Positions 45,106 to 53,751 are shown, numbered from the stretch's first letter. The stretch is 64,000 bases of DNA from Bacillus sp. BHET2 (GCF_005938125.1 NZ_VCQN01000001.1:124001-188000), one strand, 5' to 3'. Notes: generated by a model not told the origin, from the letters alone. Made by a program: numbers and translations.

Positions 45106-45200
45106 GGGAATTCCTCCTTTAATAAACGTCCTAAAGCAATGGTGGTGTTGGGGATTTCTGAAAGTCTTGTGGTAAACGACAACCCTTGCTTTACCTTCAT
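45102..45200 (-). CDS. Possible 32-codon leader reading frame before cotJA
   Basis: An ATG at 45198-45200 opens a frame ending TGA at 45102-45104, overlapping the cotJA TTG start. The peptide starts MKVKQGLSFTTRLSEIPNTT and ends LLKEEFP. Its last codons contain the cotJA ribosome binding site, which would couple translation. Its own site (ACAGGTG, three bases away) is poor and no homologue is known to me, so it may be chance. Confidence 0.22.
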   Translation of the reverse strand: MKVKQGLSFTTRLSEIPNTTIALGRLLKEEFP

Positions 45201-45362
45201 AACACCTGTATCATTAACCACAAACTAAAAACAAAATCCTTCGTAACATCATATGAACGAATGAAATGGAACATGCAAATTAATTAAATTCACAAATATG
45301 AAGGAAAACGCTATGAAAATGTTGAATATATAGGTTAAAGAAATTATTGATGAGGTGGTCAA

Positions 45363-45998
45363 ATGTTTGTAAAAAGTGCCATGATACCGAAACACAAATG
45401 CTATGTGGTAGATGAGAACGATTCAATTGAAAAAACGCTGACGGTTCTCGAACATCATAAAATCGATGGAGTGCCAATCCTTTCAAATGAAGAGTTTAAA
45501 GGTGTAGCAACCCGTTATAATATTTATCAAAGTTTCTTCCTTTCAGGTATGGAAAAAGAAGCCTTTCTCAAGGAGAAAAAAGCAAGAGATATCGTTACAA
45601 AAACCGACAAATACATTACTGATAAGGATGTATTTGAAAATGCGTTGATCGAATTAAAGGATTCACCTATCCTGCCTGTCGTGGGTGATAATAAAATGTT
45701 CCTTGGACTCGTTACTCGTTTTGACGTCCTCGATCAATTTAGAAGCGCATTCGGCATGGACCAAAAAGGAGTGCGAATCGCCTTCTCTTCTGTAGAAACG
45801 GAAGGACGGATTGCTCGACTCGGTGATATCATCCAACAATATTCAGAATCTGTCATCTCTCTTGTTACTTTCGATGAAACAGATAAATTATTAAGACGTA
45901 TTGTCCTAAAGGTTGAAAAGAAGGACAATATGGAGAAATTCCTCAATAAGTTAGAGAAATCAGGATTCCGTATCCTTGATATCCATGAAGATGAATAA
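45363..45998 (+). CDS. CBS-pair protein with C-terminal ACT-like region
   Basis: This is a 211-residue soluble protein. Two CBS domains occupy residues about 1-60 (MFVKSAMIPKHKCYVVDENDSIEKTLTVL, GVPILSNEEFKGVATRYNI) and 75-130 (ARDIVTKTDKYITDKDV, SPILPVVGDNKMFLGLVTR). A C-terminal alpha/beta part (about 140-211) resembles an ACT fold. CBS pairs usually bind adenosyl ligands (AMP, ATP, c-di-AMP). It resembles AcuB-like regulators in layout, but no partner gene is adjacent. ATG at the bottom of GAGGTGG. Confidence 0.82.
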   Translation: MFVKSAMIPKHKCYVVDENDSIEKTLTVLEHHKIDGVPILSNEEFKGVATRYNIYQSFFLSGMEKEAFLKEKKARDIVTKTDKYITDKDVFENALIELKDSPILPVVGDNKMFLGLVTRFDVLDQFRSAFGMDQKGVRIAFSSVETEGRIARLGDIIQQYSESVISLVTFDETDKLLRRIVLKVEKKDNMEKFLNKLEKSGFRILDIHEDE

Positions 45999-46023
45999 TT
46001 GAAGAAAACCCTGTATGAAACGA

Positions 46024-46060
46024 AATCCCTCTCATAAGATTTATGGGAGGGATTTTTTTT
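46024..46060 (+). terminator. Terminator that also holds the next gene's ribosome binding site
   Basis: AATCCCTC(T)CAT / ATG(G)GAGGGATT with eight T residues. Its 3' arm contains GGGAGGG, the ribosome binding site of the TTG-started gene at 46059. Confidence 0.8.
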
Positions 46061-46442
46061 GATCAATCATGTTGTTAAGATACTTTTCACCTTGCTATTA
46101 GGGTATTTATTCATTACATGGTTTCCGGTAGAAGAACGATTAAATAACCCTGAGTTCATTGTGGAATTAGTGTTAAACCCTGTGCAATTCTTTGCTTCTT
46201 CCTTTGCCTTTATGATCGGACTAATGGTTCAAGGGAATGTATTAACAGTCGAATTCTCATCGATTCTTCACTTATTAAGAGGGAAACTACATAAAGAATT
46301 ATTGCTCGTCCCAATTCATATAGTTGTGATTTGCCTCTTGGGCACCTATGGATTATGGCAAACAATGATTTTTTCCTGCTTAGCCATTTTTTATGGTATT
46401 ATTTCAATAGATTTCCGCCGTCAAGGAGGCCACAATGCTTGA
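46059..46442 (+). CDS. Small membrane protein of unknown function
   Basis: This 127-residue protein has about three or four membrane spans (VVKILFTLLLGYLFITWF, LVLNPVQFFASSFAFMIGLMV, LLVPIHIVVICLLGTYGLW, TMIFSCLAIFYGIISI). I do not recognise a family. The start is TTG at 46059, directly in the T run of the preceding terminator with GGGAGG eight bases away; no other in-frame start exists nearby. It overlaps ypbG by eight bases, so the two are probably co-expressed. Confidence 0.65.
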   Translation: MINHVVKILFTLLLGYLFITWFPVEERLNNPEFIVELVLNPVQFFASSFAFMIGLMVQGNVLTVEFSSILHLLRGKLHKELLLVPIHIVVICLLGTYGLWQTMIFSCLAIFYGIISIDFRRQGGHNA

Positions 46443-47199
46443 ATTCAGTCTTTTATTATTGGTAGGAGGAGTAAGTCTTCTCCTTTTGATGCTATACGAA
46501 GCAAGTCGAAACGCTGTCAAAAAGGAAGAAGTGAAACTTCTAGGATTCCCTGATCATATGGCACCAATCTCCCTCTTTTTTATTTCGGATATACATAAAC
46601 GAGAAATTTCTGATGATATCATTGAAGAGGTTGAAGGGAAGGTCGATATTGTCATCATCGGTGGAGACCTACTTGAAAGAGGAGTACCCTTTTCAAAAGT
46701 CGAAAAGAATCTAGATAAACTCATGAGTATCGGGCCGGTTTATTTCGTTTGGGGCAATAATGATTATGAAGTTGACACGAGTAGACTAAAGCAAATATTT
46801 AAAAATAAAGGGATCAAGGAAATCGTCAACTCCTCAATGAAAGTGCCAATCCATAATGGTGAGATTAATTTAATAGGAGTAGATGACGCCAGTACCCAGA
46901 GGGCAGACTACCAAGCTGCAATAAAGCAAACGGATTCTGTTGAATTTAACCTATTGATCAGTCATGATCCACGGCTTGTTAAACACATAAGGATGGAAGA
47001 TGGAATTGATTTAATGATTAGCGGCCATACCCATGGAGGACAGATTCGTTTGCTAGGGTGGGGTATGTATAAAAAAGGAAGACTTGAAAAGCTATCTCAG
47101 ACCACCTTATTAGTAAGCAATGGTTACGGGACTACTGCTGTACCATTACGGTTGGGAGCACCTGCTGAAACCCACCTTTTGACTATCAGTAAGAGATAA
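46435..47199 (+). CDS. ypbG: Membrane-anchored metallophosphoesterase YpbG
   Basis: This 254-residue calcineurin-like phosphoesterase has an N-terminal span (residues 3-22) that anchors it. Metal motifs are ISDIHKRE (about 47), GGDLLERG (about 75), GNNDYE (about 108), SHDPRLV (about 175) and SGHTHGGQIR (about 195). The N-N-D in place of the usual N-H-D is a common variant. Order next to ypbF/ypbH genes identifies B. subtilis YpbG. Substrate unknown. ATG follows GGAGGCC. Confidence 0.88.
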   Translation: MLEFSLLLLVGGVSLLLLMLYEASRNAVKKEEVKLLGFPDHMAPISLFFISDIHKREISDDIIEEVEGKVDIVIIGGDLLERGVPFSKVEKNLDKLMSIGPVYFVWGNNDYEVDTSRLKQIFKNKGIKEIVNSSMKVPIHNGEINLIGVDDASTQRADYQAAIKQTDSVEFNLLISHDPRLVKHIRMEDGIDLMISGHTHGGQIRLLGWGMYKKGRLEKLSQTTLLVSNGYGTTAVPLRLGAPAETHLLTISKR

Positions 47200-47223
47200 A
47201 ATGAACATAAGTTATTCATTACC

Positions 47224-47261
47224 TATACAAATTTTACACATAGCGGTTTCTCGATTATAAT
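47224..47261 (+). promoter_or_regulatory. Promoter and possible operator of the MerR/B12 regulator
   Basis: TTTACA (47233), 17 bp, TATAAT (47256) is a near-consensus sigma-A promoter. TATACA at 47224 and TTTACA at 47233 form a 9-bp-spaced direct repeat overlapping the -35 region, a possible MerR-type binding site. Confidence 0.6.
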
Positions 47262-47295
47262 TTTAGGGACATGAGAAATACTTGGGGGACTATTT

Positions 47296-48207
47296 ATGAG
47301 TCATGAAAAGAAATTAGAAGGTAAATATAATATTAAAGCTGTGTCTACAATTTTAGGGATACAACCAGGTACATTGAGGGCGTGGGAGAGAAGGTATCAG
47401 ATTATTGCGCCTGTAAGGAATGAATCGGGTCACCGCTTGTACACTGAACAGCATTTGAATATATTGAAGTGGCTGGTTGGAAAGGTTGATCAGGGGTTCA
47501 CCATCAGCCAAGCGGTTGCGCTACTGGATAAACAAGAGCTTGAGGACAATGAGGTTACCTCCACTGAACAAAAGGATCGTACTCAAACCATTTCGGATGA
47601 TTTATTAAAGGCTTTGTTACGTTTTGACGAAACGAAAGCACATGAAATTATCAACCAGTCGTTTACTGTCTATACGATTGACAAAGTGGTGATCGACATT
47701 CTTGGAAGCTTACTCGTGAGAATAGGGGACCTGTGGGAAAATGGGGAGATTACAACGGCACATGAACATTTTGCTACCTCCATCCTCAGGTCCCGTATTG
47801 GCATCATCATGCATTCGTTTCCCCACAATGGTATCCTGCCTAAAGTAGTCGCGGTTTGCGGACCAGGTGAATGGCATGAATTAGGATTATTGATTTTCAC
47901 TCTTTATGTCAGGAGAAAAGGCTTCGAAGTCATCTACCTGGGATCCAGCATAAAAGAAAATGATATTGATGTTGTTCTTGATGAAGTTGATCCTAAATTT
48001 CTCTTCTTTTCCTGTACCCTTTTGGAAAATGTGAACAATCTTCTTTCCCTTGTTTCTTCATTAAAAAAGGAGCGGGGTGATCTTGAAATAGGCATCGGGG
48101 GATTTGCAGTCGATCATCTTACAAAAGAATTAAAAGAACAGTACACAGAGCATATCGTTGGACAGTCTAAACAAGAGTGGGAGCAGTGGTTGAAAAGTAA
48201 ATTGTAA
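47296..48207 (+). CDS. MerR-family regulator with cobalamin-binding domain (CarH/LitR-like)
   Basis: This is a 303-residue protein. Residues about 10-80 form the MerR winged helix (YNIKAVSTILGIQPGTLRAWERRYQ, GHRLYTEQHLNIL). Residues about 100-175 are the helical cap with Trp147, nine residues, then Glu157-His158 (W-x9-EH), the part that covers the upper face of adenosylcobalamin in CarH. Residues about 183-300 are the Rossmann B12-binding domain with GEWHELG, where His194 would be the lower axial ligand. Family members CarH and LitR are light-sensing repressors. No carotenoid or photolyase gene is nearby, so the target is unknown. Confidence 0.88.
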   Translation: MSHEKKLEGKYNIKAVSTILGIQPGTLRAWERRYQIIAPVRNESGHRLYTEQHLNILKWLVGKVDQGFTISQAVALLDKQELEDNEVTSTEQKDRTQTISDDLLKALLRFDETKAHEIINQSFTVYTIDKVVIDILGSLLVRIGDLWENGEITTAHEHFATSILRSRIGIIMHSFPHNGILPKVVAVCGPGEWHELGLLIFTLYVRRKGFEVIYLGSSIKENDIDVVLDEVDPKFLFFSCTLLENVNNLLSLVSSLKKERGDLEIGIGGFAVDHLTKELKEQYTEHIVGQSKQEWEQWLKSKL

Positions 48208-48278
48208 GTAGAAGATGCACTGTTTCCTGCCCCTTACATAGTATGATGATAAATCGTCACACTCTAGGGGGTACGAAG

Positions 48279-48863
48279 ATGAAGCTCGAAAGAATTTCTG
48301 ATAATAAAATTAAATTTTCTATAAGTGTGGAAGAGTTAGAACAAAAAGGTTTATTTGAACAAGACCAATGGAAAGATTCCTACATGTGGCATGATCTTTT
48401 TGAAGATATGTTAGATGAAGTCCAAGGAAAATTTGGTATCGAAACACAAATGGAAATCACGGTGGAGATAGAATCCTTCGATGACCATGAAATTTGTATG
48501 ATCCTTACCTTGGAATCAGAAGATGATTTTTCCGACTGGGAAGATGGAAACGAAATAATGCCGTCTATGAATGAGCGCGATGTTCTGGTTTATTTGGATG
48601 ATTTCGAGGATTTGTTAGACCTCTTTAAGCGAATAAATGATATGGGTAATGTGAATAACTCGCTCATCCAATTCAGCATTTTTTACTATGAGAAAAATTA
48701 TTACGTGCTTATAGAAAATTTACTTGAAGGAGATAGCTTCATTTTGGAAGCGATTTGTGCCGAGTATGGCCAGCAATCCAAAATCACGAAGTATATTCTG
48801 ATGGAATATGGTCGTGTTGTGTTATTGAGGGACTCTATTGAAAAAATATTGTTTTATTTTTGA
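48279..48863 (+). CDS. ypbH: Adaptor protein MecA paralogue YpbH (MecB)
   Basis: This 194-residue adaptor delivers substrates to the ClpC AAA+ unfoldase. The N-terminal substrate domain starts MKLERISDNKIKFSISVEELEQKGL; the acidic middle leads to the C-terminal ClpC-binding domain (LVYLDDFEDLLDLFKRIN, IQFSIFYYEKNYYVLIE, YGRVVLLRDSIEKIL). It is shorter than MecA and sits before gudB as YpbH does in B. subtilis. ATG 48279 with GGGGGT upstream; the earlier ATG at 48246 has none. Confidence 0.93.
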   Translation: MKLERISDNKIKFSISVEELEQKGLFEQDQWKDSYMWHDLFEDMLDEVQGKFGIETQMEITVEIESFDDHEICMILTLESEDDFSDWEDGNEIMPSMNERDVLVYLDDFEDLLDLFKRINDMGNVNNSLIQFSIFYYEKNYYVLIENLLEGDSFILEAICAEYGQQSKITKYILMEYGRVVLLRDSIEKILFYF

Positions 48864-48965
48864 CGAGCTGGACCAAAGATTGGTGATGGAAACATGTATA
48901 GAATCTTTACCCCCCTTGAAATAGATGTTTTATCACAGGAATCTGGTAGGGAAATAATCTTTTTT

Positions 48966-49001
48966 GCACTTTTAGGAATTATCCCTGAAGGTGCTTTTTT
49001 T
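48966..49001 (+). terminator. Terminator after ypbH
   Basis: GCACTTTTAGG pairs with CCTGAAGGTGC (G-U pairs), then seven T residues. Confidence 0.65.
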
Positions 49002-49062
49002 AAGTCATCGTTAAAGTTGGATACCATTTGATTTCCACTTTCTGAGACTCAATAATATTTGG

Positions 49063-49185
49063 AGAGCTCCGGCGGCTAGCCCCTCGAGGTCATAAGCTAA
49101 ATGGTCCAAGAAGGCAAAGACCGCCTTCATGGTCCATTGATCTTATGCTTGTCGGGGCTGAACGAGCCACCTACGCTTTTCGGTT
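49063..49185. repeat. Palindromic Bacillus intergenic repeat element
   Basis: Arms CGGCGGCTAGCCCCTCGAGG... and ...GTCGGGGCTGAACGAGCCAC enclose CATAAGCTAAATGGTCCA / TGGTCCATTGATCTTATG and an inner GAAGGC/GCCTTC hairpin. Paired length is about 45 bp per side with few mismatches. The ends GAGCTCCGGCGGCTAGCCCC and GAGCCACCTACGCTTTTC recall a repeat I have seen in many Bacillus genomes. No open frame. It fills the middle of the 450-bp ypbH-gudB gap; the remainder holds only the ypbH terminator. Confidence 0.8.
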
Positions 49186-49317
49186 TTGATAGCGTTTTCA
49201 AATAAATGTTCAATTTTTTATTTTCCTTCTTTGCAAGAAGAAATCAAACGTGTATACTATGTCATGAATGGGACTAGGTTCCGTTAAACAGTGAAGTATA
49301 CTGGGAGGTTTACATAT

Positions 49318-50595
49318 ATGGTAGCCGAAAAGGGGAAAGAAAATCATCAAGCATCAGATAAGCATGATGTGCTGAAATCTACACAAACGGTTATTCAACT
49401 TGCTCTTGATAAATTGGGGTATTCTGAAGAAGTATTTGAATTATTAAAAGAACCTATACGAATGTTAACAGTTAAAATACCGGTCCGTATGGACGATGGA
49501 AAAGTAAAGGTGTTCACGGGTTACCGTGCTCAGCATAATGATGCAGTAGGACCAACAAAGGGCGGGATACGTTTTCACCCGAATGTTTCTGAAAAAGAAG
49601 TGAAAGCTCTTTCGATTTGGATGAGTTTGAAATGTGGAATTGTGGATCTCCCATATGGTGGTGGAAAAGGGGGGATCATCTGTGATCCCCGTGACATGTC
49701 ATTTAGGGAATTAGAGCGTTTAAGTCGAGGATATGTTCGTGCCATCAGTCAAATAGTCGGGCCATCTAAGGATATCCCTGCACCAGATGTTTTCACAAAT
49801 TCTCAAATCATGGCGTGGATGATGGATGAATACAGTAGAATTGATGAATATAATTCTCCGGGGTTCATTACTGGAAAACCATTGGTACTGGGGGGGTCTC
49901 ATGGGCGTGAGACGGCTACAGCCAAAGGAGTAACAATATGTATTCATGAAGCGGCTAAGAAAAAGGGGATTGAGCTGGTTGGAGCTCGTGTTGTCGTTCA
50001 GGGCTTCGGGAATGCAGGTAGTTTCCTTGCGAAGTTCATGCATGATGCAGGAGCAAAGGTCATCGGGATTTCAGATGCATATGGCGGACTTCATGACGAA
50101 AACGGTCTGGATATCGACTACTTACTGGATCGACGGGATAGTTTCGGGACGGTTACGAAATTGTTTACGAATACGATTACAAATGAAGAGTTATTAGAAC
50201 TCGATTGTGACATACTTGTCCCCGCCGCTATAGAAAATCAGATTACAGAGAAGAATGCCCATAATATCAGGGCAAGCATCGTGGTTGAAGCTGCTAACGG
50301 TCCAACTACATTAGATGCGACGAGGATCTTAACAGAAAGAGGCATCCTGCTTGTCCCTGATGTTTTGGCTTCATCAGGTGGTGTAACGGTTTCTTACTTT
50401 GAGTGGGTACAAAATAATCAGGGATATTATTGGACAGAAGAAGAAGTAGAAGAGAAGCTTGAAAAGATACTTGTTAGCTCCTTTAATAATGTATATGAAA
50501 CATCACAAACTAGAAGAGTGGATATGAGGCTAGCCGCCTATATGGTAGGAGTTAGAAAAATGGCTGAAGCATGTCGATTCAGAGGCTGGATTTAA
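49318..50595 (+). CDS. gudB: NAD-specific glutamate dehydrogenase
   Basis: This 425-residue hexameric enzyme deaminates glutamate to 2-oxoglutarate and ammonia. Seen: substrate site [23 protein letters not shown], catalytic [17 protein letters not shown] with the active lysine, [17 protein letters not shown], and the Rossmann motif [16 protein letters not shown] 49318 (GGGAGG upstream) gives the length of B. subtilis GudB. The segment [14 protein letters not shown] has a single VKA, so it lacks the 9-bp duplication that makes GudB of laboratory B. subtilis 168 inactive; this copy should work. Position before ypdA supports gudB over rocG. Confidence 0.93.
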   Translation: MVAEKGKENHQASDKHDVLKSTQTVIQLALDKLGYSEEVFELLKEPIRMLTVKIPVRMDDGKVKVFTGYRAQHNDAVGPTKGGIRFHPNVSEKEVKALSIWMSLKCGIVDLPYGGGKGGIICDPRDMSFRELERLSRGYVRAISQIVGPSKDIPAPDVFTNSQIMAWMMDEYSRIDEYNSPGFITGKPLVLGGSHGRETATAKGVTICIHEAAKKKGIELVGARVVVQGFGNAGSFLAKFMHDAGAKVIGISDAYGGLHDENGLDIDYLLDRRDSFGTVTKLFTNTITNEELLELDCDILVPAAIENQITEKNAHNIRASIVVEAANGPTTLDATRILTERGILLVPDVLASSGGVTVSYFEWVQNNQGYYWTEEEVEEKLEKILVSSFNNVYETSQTRRVDMRLAAYMVGVRKMAEACRFRGWI

Positions 50596-50606
50596 ATAAT
50601 GCTGAA

Positions 50607-50640
50607 GAGGATGAGGTGAATACACCTCATCCTCTTTCTA
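50607..50640 (+). terminator. Terminator after gudB
   Basis: GAGGATGAGGTG / CACCTCATCCTC perfect stem with a four-base loop, then TTTCTATTT. Beyond it, to 50898, I see only a weak hairpin near 50760-50785 and no gene. Confidence 0.8.
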
Positions 50641-50898
50641 TTTATCTCTGTTCGTAAAGGATATACCAACACGCGCTCATGGAAAAAGCAACCAAGTTTA
50701 CGAAAGATGCCTTTCTAATGAAGATTAATTCGGTACTGATAAGCAATAATATTGAAGGCAGGAATCGGAAATCCGAGTGCTTCCTTTTGACCTGGTCGCA
50801 ATCTTATTCCATAATAATTGAGTAGAGAATATTGATAAATCTGAAGCGTATAAACGTAAACCACCATTCAGATAGAGAAATTGAAGGAGTGTCTGAAT

Positions 50899-51864
50899 TT
50901 GAAGATTGAAGAATGCATCATTGTAGGCGGAGGACCTTGTGGGTTATCTGCAGCTATTAGTTTAAAAGAAAAAGGAATCGACCCTTTGATTATTGAAAAG
51001 GGGAATATTGTGAATGCGATCTATCATTACCCTACTCACCAAACCTTCTTTTCATCGAGTGAGAAGCTTGAGATAGGTGACGTCCCATTCGTTATTGAAG
51101 AACATAAGCCAAAAAGGAATCAAGCGCTTGTGTATTACCGAGAAGTGGCTAAAAGAAAGAACGTAAGGATCAATCGATTTGAGACCGTTCATACCGTCGT
51201 GAAAAAGGATGAAAGCTTTAAGGTGTCCACTTCAAAGGGCGTATACGAAAGTAAATCGATAGTCATTGCAACTGGCTATTATGATCATCCGAACTATATG
51301 GAAATACCAGGAGAGAAATTGCAGAAGGTGTTCCACTATTTTAAAGAGGCACATCCGTTTTTCGATACCGATGTGGTTGTGATCGGAGGAAAGAACTCAG
51401 CAGTCGATGCAGCACTTGAATTGAATAAAGCTGGAGCAAGAGTCACTGTTTTATACCGAGGAAGTGAATATTCTAAGAGTGTTAAACCTTGGATTCTCCC
51501 GAATTTTGATGCACTGGTGAGAAATGGGGAAGTAACAATGGAATTCCATGCATGTGTCGATGAAATTACGGAAGAATCTCTCATCTACAATGTAAACGGC
51601 GAGAAGAAAGAAATCAAAAATGATTTTGTGTTTGCCATGACCGGTTATCATCCGGATCATAGTTTTCTTACCAAGATGGGAATCGACATTGATGAAGAAA
51701 CCGGTCGCCCTGCGCACCACCCAGAAACGATGGAAACGAATATAGCCGGTGTATATATTGCGGGTGTTATTGCAGCTGGAAACAATGCAAATGAAATCTT
51801 TATTGAAAATGGCCGTCTGCACGGTGGACTAATCGCCGAGTCCATTACGAAAAAAGATAATTAA
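50899..51864 (+). CDS. ypdA: Bacillithiol disulfide reductase YpdA (Bdr)
   Basis: This 321-residue FAD/NADPH-dependent reductase regenerates bacillithiol from its disulfide. The FAD-binding GGGPCGLSAAISLKEKG (residues about 10-26) contains the Cys of the GGGPC motif proposed as catalytic. HYPTHQTFFSSSEKL is diagnostic, and the NADPH motif is VVIGGKNSAVDAAL. The C-terminal FAD site is TNIAGVYIAGVIAAGNNANEIFIENGR. TTG 50899 is chosen: AAGGAG is nine bases upstream and the earlier TTG at 50881 precedes that site. Confidence 0.93.
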   Translation: MKIEECIIVGGGPCGLSAAISLKEKGIDPLIIEKGNIVNAIYHYPTHQTFFSSSEKLEIGDVPFVIEEHKPKRNQALVYYREVAKRKNVRINRFETVHTVVKKDESFKVSTSKGVYESKSIVIATGYYDHPNYMEIPGEKLQKVFHYFKEAHPFFDTDVVVIGGKNSAVDAALELNKAGARVTVLYRGSEYSKSVKPWILPNFDALVRNGEVTMEFHACVDEITEESLIYNVNGEKKEIKNDFVFAMTGYHPDHSFLTKMGIDIDEETGRPAHHPETMETNIAGVYIAGVIAAGNNANEIFIENGRLHGGLIAESITKKDN

Positions 51865-51866
51865 TG

Positions 51867-51900
51867 AATAAAGAGGCTCAGCTGAGAGCCTCTTTATTTT
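51867..51900 (+). terminator. Terminator after ypdA
   Basis: AATAAAGAGGCTC / GAGAGCCTCTTTATT around AGCT-like apex, T-rich tail on both strands; likely shared with the convergent asparaginase gene. Confidence 0.9.
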
Positions 51901-51933
51901 GGTTTGTTTGATATTGAAATTAAAGGGGGGAAT

Positions 51934-52908
51934 CTAATTTTTGAAGATCGATTCCAATTCTTTAATGTCACCTGTTTGGGAAAGGGCAACCATTAATTTA
52001 ATCCTGGCCTTTTGCCCATTCAGGCCATTGGAGAAAATAACCCCCTTTTCTTTCAACTGTTTTCCGCCACCGGAATATCCATAAATATCCTGTACGATAC
52101 CATTGAAACATCTAGAAACCAACACAACAGGAATATTTGCTTCTAATAGCCCGTTAATACCTTGCACAGTGGCGGGAGGGAGATTTCCTTGTCCCAATGC
52201 TTCGATGACTACTCCGTCGTATTGCAGGTCTTTTATGACTTTCAATAGTCCTGAATCCATTCCTGCGTAAGCTTTAATCAACGTCACCCTCTTTGATATG
52301 TCACAAACCTGGTAGTATTCAGTAGATGTAGGCTGGTGATGAAAGAGCACGCCTCTTTTTGTCACGATCCCAATCGGTCCATATTGTGGACTTTGAAAGG
52401 TAGATACATTGCTCGTATGTGTTTTTGTCACATTCTTAGCGGAATGGATTTCATCATTCAAGACAACTAATACACCTTTGTTCCTTGATTTTTCATCAGC
52501 TGCCACCCGCACAGAAGAAATTAGATTATATAATCCGTCCGCCCCTATTTCATTGCTTGAGCGCATCGCACCTGTGACGACCACAGAGATAGGGAGGGAG
52601 AGGGTCAGATCCAAGAAATAAGCAGTTTCTTCAAGTGTATCCGTACCATGAGTGATGACTACACCGTCGAAAGCTTTTTCCTGATATTTGTTTTCAATTA
52701 GCTCTTTAAGTTGTTGCATATGTTTAGGAGTGATATGGGGCGATGGTAGATGAAAAGCTTCTTCGACCATCAGGTTTGCTATGTTTGAGACGATGGATGT
52801 TTGTACAGAGAGTGGATTCTCTTTCCCAGGTGTTACTGCTCCTGTATGTTCATCTTCCATCATTGAAATCGTGCCGCCTGTATGTATGACTAATATATCT
52901 TTCTTCAT
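51934..52908 (-). CDS. L-asparaginase (type I/II family)
   Basis: This 324-residue asparaginase hydrolyses asparagine to aspartate and ammonia. Catalytic threonines are in VIHTGGTISMMED (first) and VVITHGTDTLEETAYFL (second, T-D-T followed by the Lys-Asp partner region TGAMRSSNEIGADG). No signal peptide, so cytoplasmic. ATG at 52906-52908 with GGAGGAATG upstream; a longer TTG start would contain the site. It is convergent with ypdA and divergent from prsW. B. subtilis has asparaginase elsewhere (ansA), so I give no symbol. Confidence 0.9.
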   Translation of the reverse strand: MKKDILVIHTGGTISMMEDEHTGAVTPGKENPLSVQTSIVSNIANLMVEEAFHLPSPHITPKHMQQLKELIENKYQEKAFDGVVITHGTDTLEETAYFLDLTLSLPISVVVTGAMRSSNEIGADGLYNLISSVRVAADEKSRNKGVLVVLNDEIHSAKNVTKTHTSNVSTFQSPQYGPIGIVTKRGVLFHHQPTSTEYYQVCDISKRVTLIKAYAGMDSGLLKVIKDLQYDGVVIEALGQGNLPPATVQGINGLLEANIPVVLVSRCFNGIVQDIYGYSGGGKQLKEKGVIFSNGLNGQKARIKLMVALSQTGDIKELESIFKN

Positions 52909-52997
52909 CGAACATTCCTCCAACCAGATAAATTCTTATTTCCAATCCTACACTAACATGATACGATTAAGAAAACCGAAAGAAAAGAGGACTTTTT

Positions 52998-53681
52998 ATG
53001 CTGGTGATTTTATCAGCGGGTATAGCACCAGGATTAGCATTGTTAAGTTACTTTTATTTACGTGATCAATACGAGGCGGAACCCATTACTTTAGTGTTCA
53101 AGACATTTATGTATGGGGCTCTTATAACATTTCCGATTATGTTCTTACAATACGTTCTGGAAGTTGAAGGCATCATTGGCTCAAATTGGTCTACGGCCTT
53201 TATTTCTTCCGGTTTCCTCGAAGAATTCTTTAAATGGTTCATTTTAATGTTTGCGATTTTCCAACATGTTGATTTTAACGAACCTTATGATGGAATCATT
53301 TATGGTGCTAGTGTTTCACTTGGGTTCGCAACTGTTGAAAATATTTTATATTTGGTCGCTAATGGTGTGGAGCACGCATTTGGAAGAGCCATTCTCCCAG
53401 TTTCCAGTCATGCCCTGTTCGGTGTCATAATGGGATATTATTTAGGAAAGGCCAAGTTCTCTTCTAAGGAAGAAAGGCGGAAGTGGCTGTTTCTTGCAGT
53501 TTCAGTTCCTTTCATGTTACATGGAACCTACAATTATATTTTTTTAGCTGAGAAAAACTGGGTCTATTATATGGTTCCATTTATGCTTTTCCTATGGTGG
53601 TTAGGCCTAAAGAAAGTAAAAAGTGCGCACCAACTTACCGAAAAGAAGTACAATACTGAATTGGAAAATGAAATCATTTAA
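52998..53681 (+). CDS. prsW: Membrane protease PrsW (site-1 protease for RsiW)
   Basis: This 227-residue multi-spanning protease starts the cleavage of anti-sigma-W factor RsiW under envelope stress. The catalytic motifs are FLEEFFKWF (two Glu, residues about 75-83), [21 protein letters not shown] (about 95-115) and [15 protein letters not shown] (His). About seven membrane helices. Located after ypdA and before sleB as in B. subtilis. SigW/RsiW are not in this window. Confidence 0.92.
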   Translation: MLVILSAGIAPGLALLSYFYLRDQYEAEPITLVFKTFMYGALITFPIMFLQYVLEVEGIIGSNWSTAFISSGFLEEFFKWFILMFAIFQHVDFNEPYDGIIYGASVSLGFATVENILYLVANGVEHAFGRAILPVSSHALFGVIMGYYLGKAKFSSKEERRKWLFLAVSVPFMLHGTYNYIFLAEKNWVYYMVPFMLFLWWLGLKKVKSAHQLTEKKYNTELENEII

Positions 53682-53683
53682 AA

Positions 53684-53711
53684 ACGCTCCTGATGGGAGC
53701 GTCTTTTTTTT
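53684..53711 (+). terminator. Terminator after prsW
   Basis: ACGCTCC / GGGAGCGT with eight or more T residues. Confidence 0.9.
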
Positions 53712-53751
53712 ATTGGATAAACCTCCCACGATCAGGCGGTTCCTTTGAATT

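Noticed and set aside
50679..50825. 48-codon frame in the gudB-ypdA gap
   Set aside because: No ribosome binding site, ordinary composition and no recognisable sequence.
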